From contig UWYS01000017.1 of the NCBI GenBank assembly GCA_900291925.1, forward strand, positions 254,001 through 318,000: a DNA stretch of 64,000 nt, given 5' to 3'. Both the position numbers and the translations under genes were made by a program. Shown here piece by piece: positions 62,201 through 64,000 of the stretch. Position 1 is the first letter of the stretch. Every line of letters begins with the position of its first letter. This DNA is from Thecaphora thlaspeos. Lineage: Eukaryota > Basidiomycota > Ustilaginomycetes > Urocystidales > Glomosporiaceae. Below the pieces are notes generated by a model. It saw only the letters and a list, made by a program, of their open reading frames with translations, searched no databases and was not told the origin of the DNA.

Positions 62201-63914
62201 TCAATCTCGTCAAAGAAGATGATGCTGGGCTGCGCATTCCTCGCCTCCTCGAAGAGCAGACGCAGCTGCCGCTCGGCCTCGCCGACCCACTTGGACAGGC
62301 AGTCTGCGCCCTTGCGCATGAAGAAGCTGATCTGCTGGCCGTCGGTGCTGCAACTCGAGGCCAGCGCTCGCGCGACAAGCGTCTTACCCGTGCCCGGCGG
62401 GCCGTGAAAGAGCACACCCCGTGGCGGCGTCACCTTGAAGCGCTGGAACAGCTCTGGATAGAGCAGTGGCAGCGTCACCATCTCCTTGAGCTGCTGGATG
62501 TGGTGGTCGAGGCCGCCGACGCTGTCAAAGTTGATGTTCATGTCGACGCCGAGCGGGTCAATGTCGGCGAGCTGGTCGCCCTTCTTGATCCGGCCGAAGC
62601 TGTCGGTGCCCCTGGAGTCAGGCAGGCCCCCGGCCGCGGATCCAGCGGCTCCCCCGCCTCCTCCCGTGACGCCGCCTGCGCCGATCAGGCCGCCAAACAT
62701 CGATGCACTGTTGCCGGGCTTGCCCATCGCGTTCTGCTGCAGCTCCTCGTCCGAGCTGTCGATGGGATCGCCGAATGCTGCGGCGTAGTCCTTGCCCGTC
62801 ATCGAGAGCGGCATCGCGTCCCAGCCCTCTTTGCCCTTTTTGCCGCGACCTCCCGGCCCTCTGAACGGCATGGTGGGAAGACCGCCGGCAACGGGAGGCG
62901 CAATCTCGTAGGCACCGCCGGCGCCGCCCCTGGTCTTGCCTCGCGGCTTGATTGGTCGGCCAAACCCATCTCGCGGCGGCGATGCGGGGGGAGCGAAAAG
63001 CGAATAGTTGATGCTCTTGCGCTCGCGAAGCTTGTAGGCGCGGGCCTGGCTGCCTTCCGGCTCGTCGCTCTGCAAATCGTTTGGGTCCTCCTCACCGCTG
63101 GCGATCTGCTCCTCGGGCGTCTCGTCATCGTCAAAATCGACGTCGTCGACCTTGTCCCGACGCCGCTTCGAGCTCGCCCTCGATCCGCGGCCGTTGGCCT
63201 GCTGCCGGGCACGCTTCTTAGCAGCGATCTCCTCGATCTTGCTGTTGCCCTTGCGCAGCCGGAGCGACCGCTTTCGTCCGCCGTACTCGGCCTCGCCGTC
63301 CTCGTCCTCATCGTCGTCGTCGTGAGCGACGAAGCCGCCGAGCGTGGCGCTGGTTTTGGCCCGCGTCCTGACGCAAGGCCGAATCTCGTCGCTGTCGTCA
63401 CTGTCCGCGGGCTCCTTGAAGTCCGCCTTGACCGCTCGTCCGCTCCGTGTGCGCATGGTCCGTGGCGCGTCCCGCTCGTCCTCCTCCTCTGCCTCCGCCT
63501 CTACCTCTACCTCTGCCTCGTTCGCATCGTTTCCGTTTCCGTAGTTGTCATCGCCGTCGGCTTCGGCTTCAGCCTCGGCGTCTGCGTCGTCGACCTCACC
63601 GTCGCCGTCATCTTCGGCATCGCTTCCCGGAGCCTGTCGATAGATGGGGCGAGAAACAGGAGGTGAACGAATGTGGAAAAGAGTTCAGTGTTTAGTTCGC
63701 GATGCAGCAACAGAGAAAGTCGCGCCGCGGCAGATGTAGGATCAAAAAGAGGGACAGTCAGATAAAGGAAGAGTGGGCGGGAGCGAAAAAGGAAAGGCAA
63801 AAGGTCGAGAGGGGCGAAGGTCGAAGAGCGGTCGCAGGGTGAATGACGGTAAAGGAGCTGCAAGAGAGGGGGAAGAGCGCCACAACGCACGTCGCGTAGG
63901 ACGTCGATCTCCAT
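59213..63914 (-). CDS. YTA7: AAA-ATPase / bromodomain chromatin factor Yta7 (Abo1, ATAD2)
   Basis: Three exons (63914-63891, 63633-60799, 60685-59213) give 1443 residues. Yta7/Abo1/ATAD2 are histone H3-H4 handling AAA+ hexamers that regulate nucleosome density. The first exon is 24 bases (MEIDVLRD), followed by a 257-base intron. A very acidic N-terminus and basic patches precede AAA1: GPPGTGKT (about 419), [39 protein letters not shown]. AAA2 is degenerate, with GDVGMGQAA where a Walker A should be, as is typical for the family. The bromodomain region (KYRLGPVLTELRKKHKKF onward) is split by a roughly 100-residue low-complexity insertion before WTVNLEKMQKRLYYNGYLSYDAF and MRNQAIVLLDQYID. It converges with GUT1. 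Confidence 0.92.
63634..63890 (-). other. YTA7 intron 1 (257 bases)
   Basis: Donor GTGCGT directly after the eighth codon, acceptor ATCGACAG. The exon that follows is an unbroken acidic frame (GSDAEDDGDGEVDD) without its own ATG until 63456, which is why the small upstream exon is needed to reach these residues. Confidence 0.7.
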
Positions 63915-64000
63915 GAGGAAGGAGGCTTGGCGTTGAGTATGGAAGGAGTAAGGCGTCCGGATTCAAGAGAGGTGGGAGGGGGAGGGAGGAAGAAGAAGGC

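Noticed and set aside
62158..63666. 502-codon plus-strand frame opposite YTA7
   Set aside because: Shadow of the AAA-ATPase gene. The minus-strand frame carries unmistakable AAA motifs.
1..64000. A clustered secondary-metabolite, CRISPR-like, plasmid or viral system
   Set aside because: No megasynthase, tailoring cluster, spaced repeat array, replication gene or capsid-like gene was seen. The genes are mostly conserved eukaryotic housekeeping functions in unlinked order.

Overview
The window reads as ordinary nuclear chromosome from a GC-rich fungus, most likely a basidiomycete of the smut-like Ustilaginomycotina (inference from the gene set, GC-rich codon use, frequent 50-150 base introns with GTGAGT/GTGCGT-type donors, and an intron-containing tRNA gene). 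I could rebuild 18 well-supported protein genes by following splice sites and reading phase, plus one tRNA gene, one decayed cut-and-paste transposon and a few weak partial genes. Genes lie on both strands with no operon logic. Convergent neighbours are often under 200 bases apart, and divergent pairs share promoters of about 0.5 to 1.1 kb.

Layout. 1-10 kb: a single-pass membrane protein of unknown role (+), an intron-bearing tRNA (+), exosome subunit Rrp4 (+), and a full-length MRP-type ABC transporter (-). 11-17.6 kb: a secreted berberine-bridge-type FAD oxidase (+), the mRNA 5'-triphosphatase Cet1 in seven exons (-), and a RECQL1-type helicase (+). 17.7-30 kb: a very large protein kinase (-), a gene-poor stretch, and DNA ligase I (-). 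30.5-39 kb: the mitochondrial Fe-S assembly P-loop protein Ind1 (+), a DapA-family aldolase with an apparent frameshift (-), an orphan terminal exon (+), and the ribosome-biogenesis helicase Dhr1/DHX37 (-). 40-49 kb: ribosomal protein S19 (-), a Gln/Pro-rich coiled-coil protein (-), a possible small membrane protein (-), and a TANGO2/NRDE protein (-). 51-64 kb: a pogo/Fot1-like transposon remnant with 84-base inverted repeats, a fatty acid elongase (+), RNA polymerase III subunit Rpc11 (-), glycerol kinase (+), and the AAA-ATPase/bromodomain chromatin factor Yta7/Abo1 (-).

Many genes serve core RNA and DNA functions (capping, exosome, Pol III, ribosome biogenesis, ligase, RecQ), but nothing indicates that they are linked as one system. 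I found no biosynthetic cluster, CRISPR array, plasmid or viral element. The most unusual signals are: a predicted one-nucleotide exon in the RecQ gene; an Ind1 protein whose metal-binding Cys-x-x-Cys is Ser-Pro-Asp-Thr; a 10-residue tandem repeat next to the PCNA-binding motif of DNA ligase; a 20-residue acidic tail on S19; and several other very short exons (8, 24 and 25 bases). Splice models come from reading frame, splice consensus and remembered family motifs, without alignment or transcript data.
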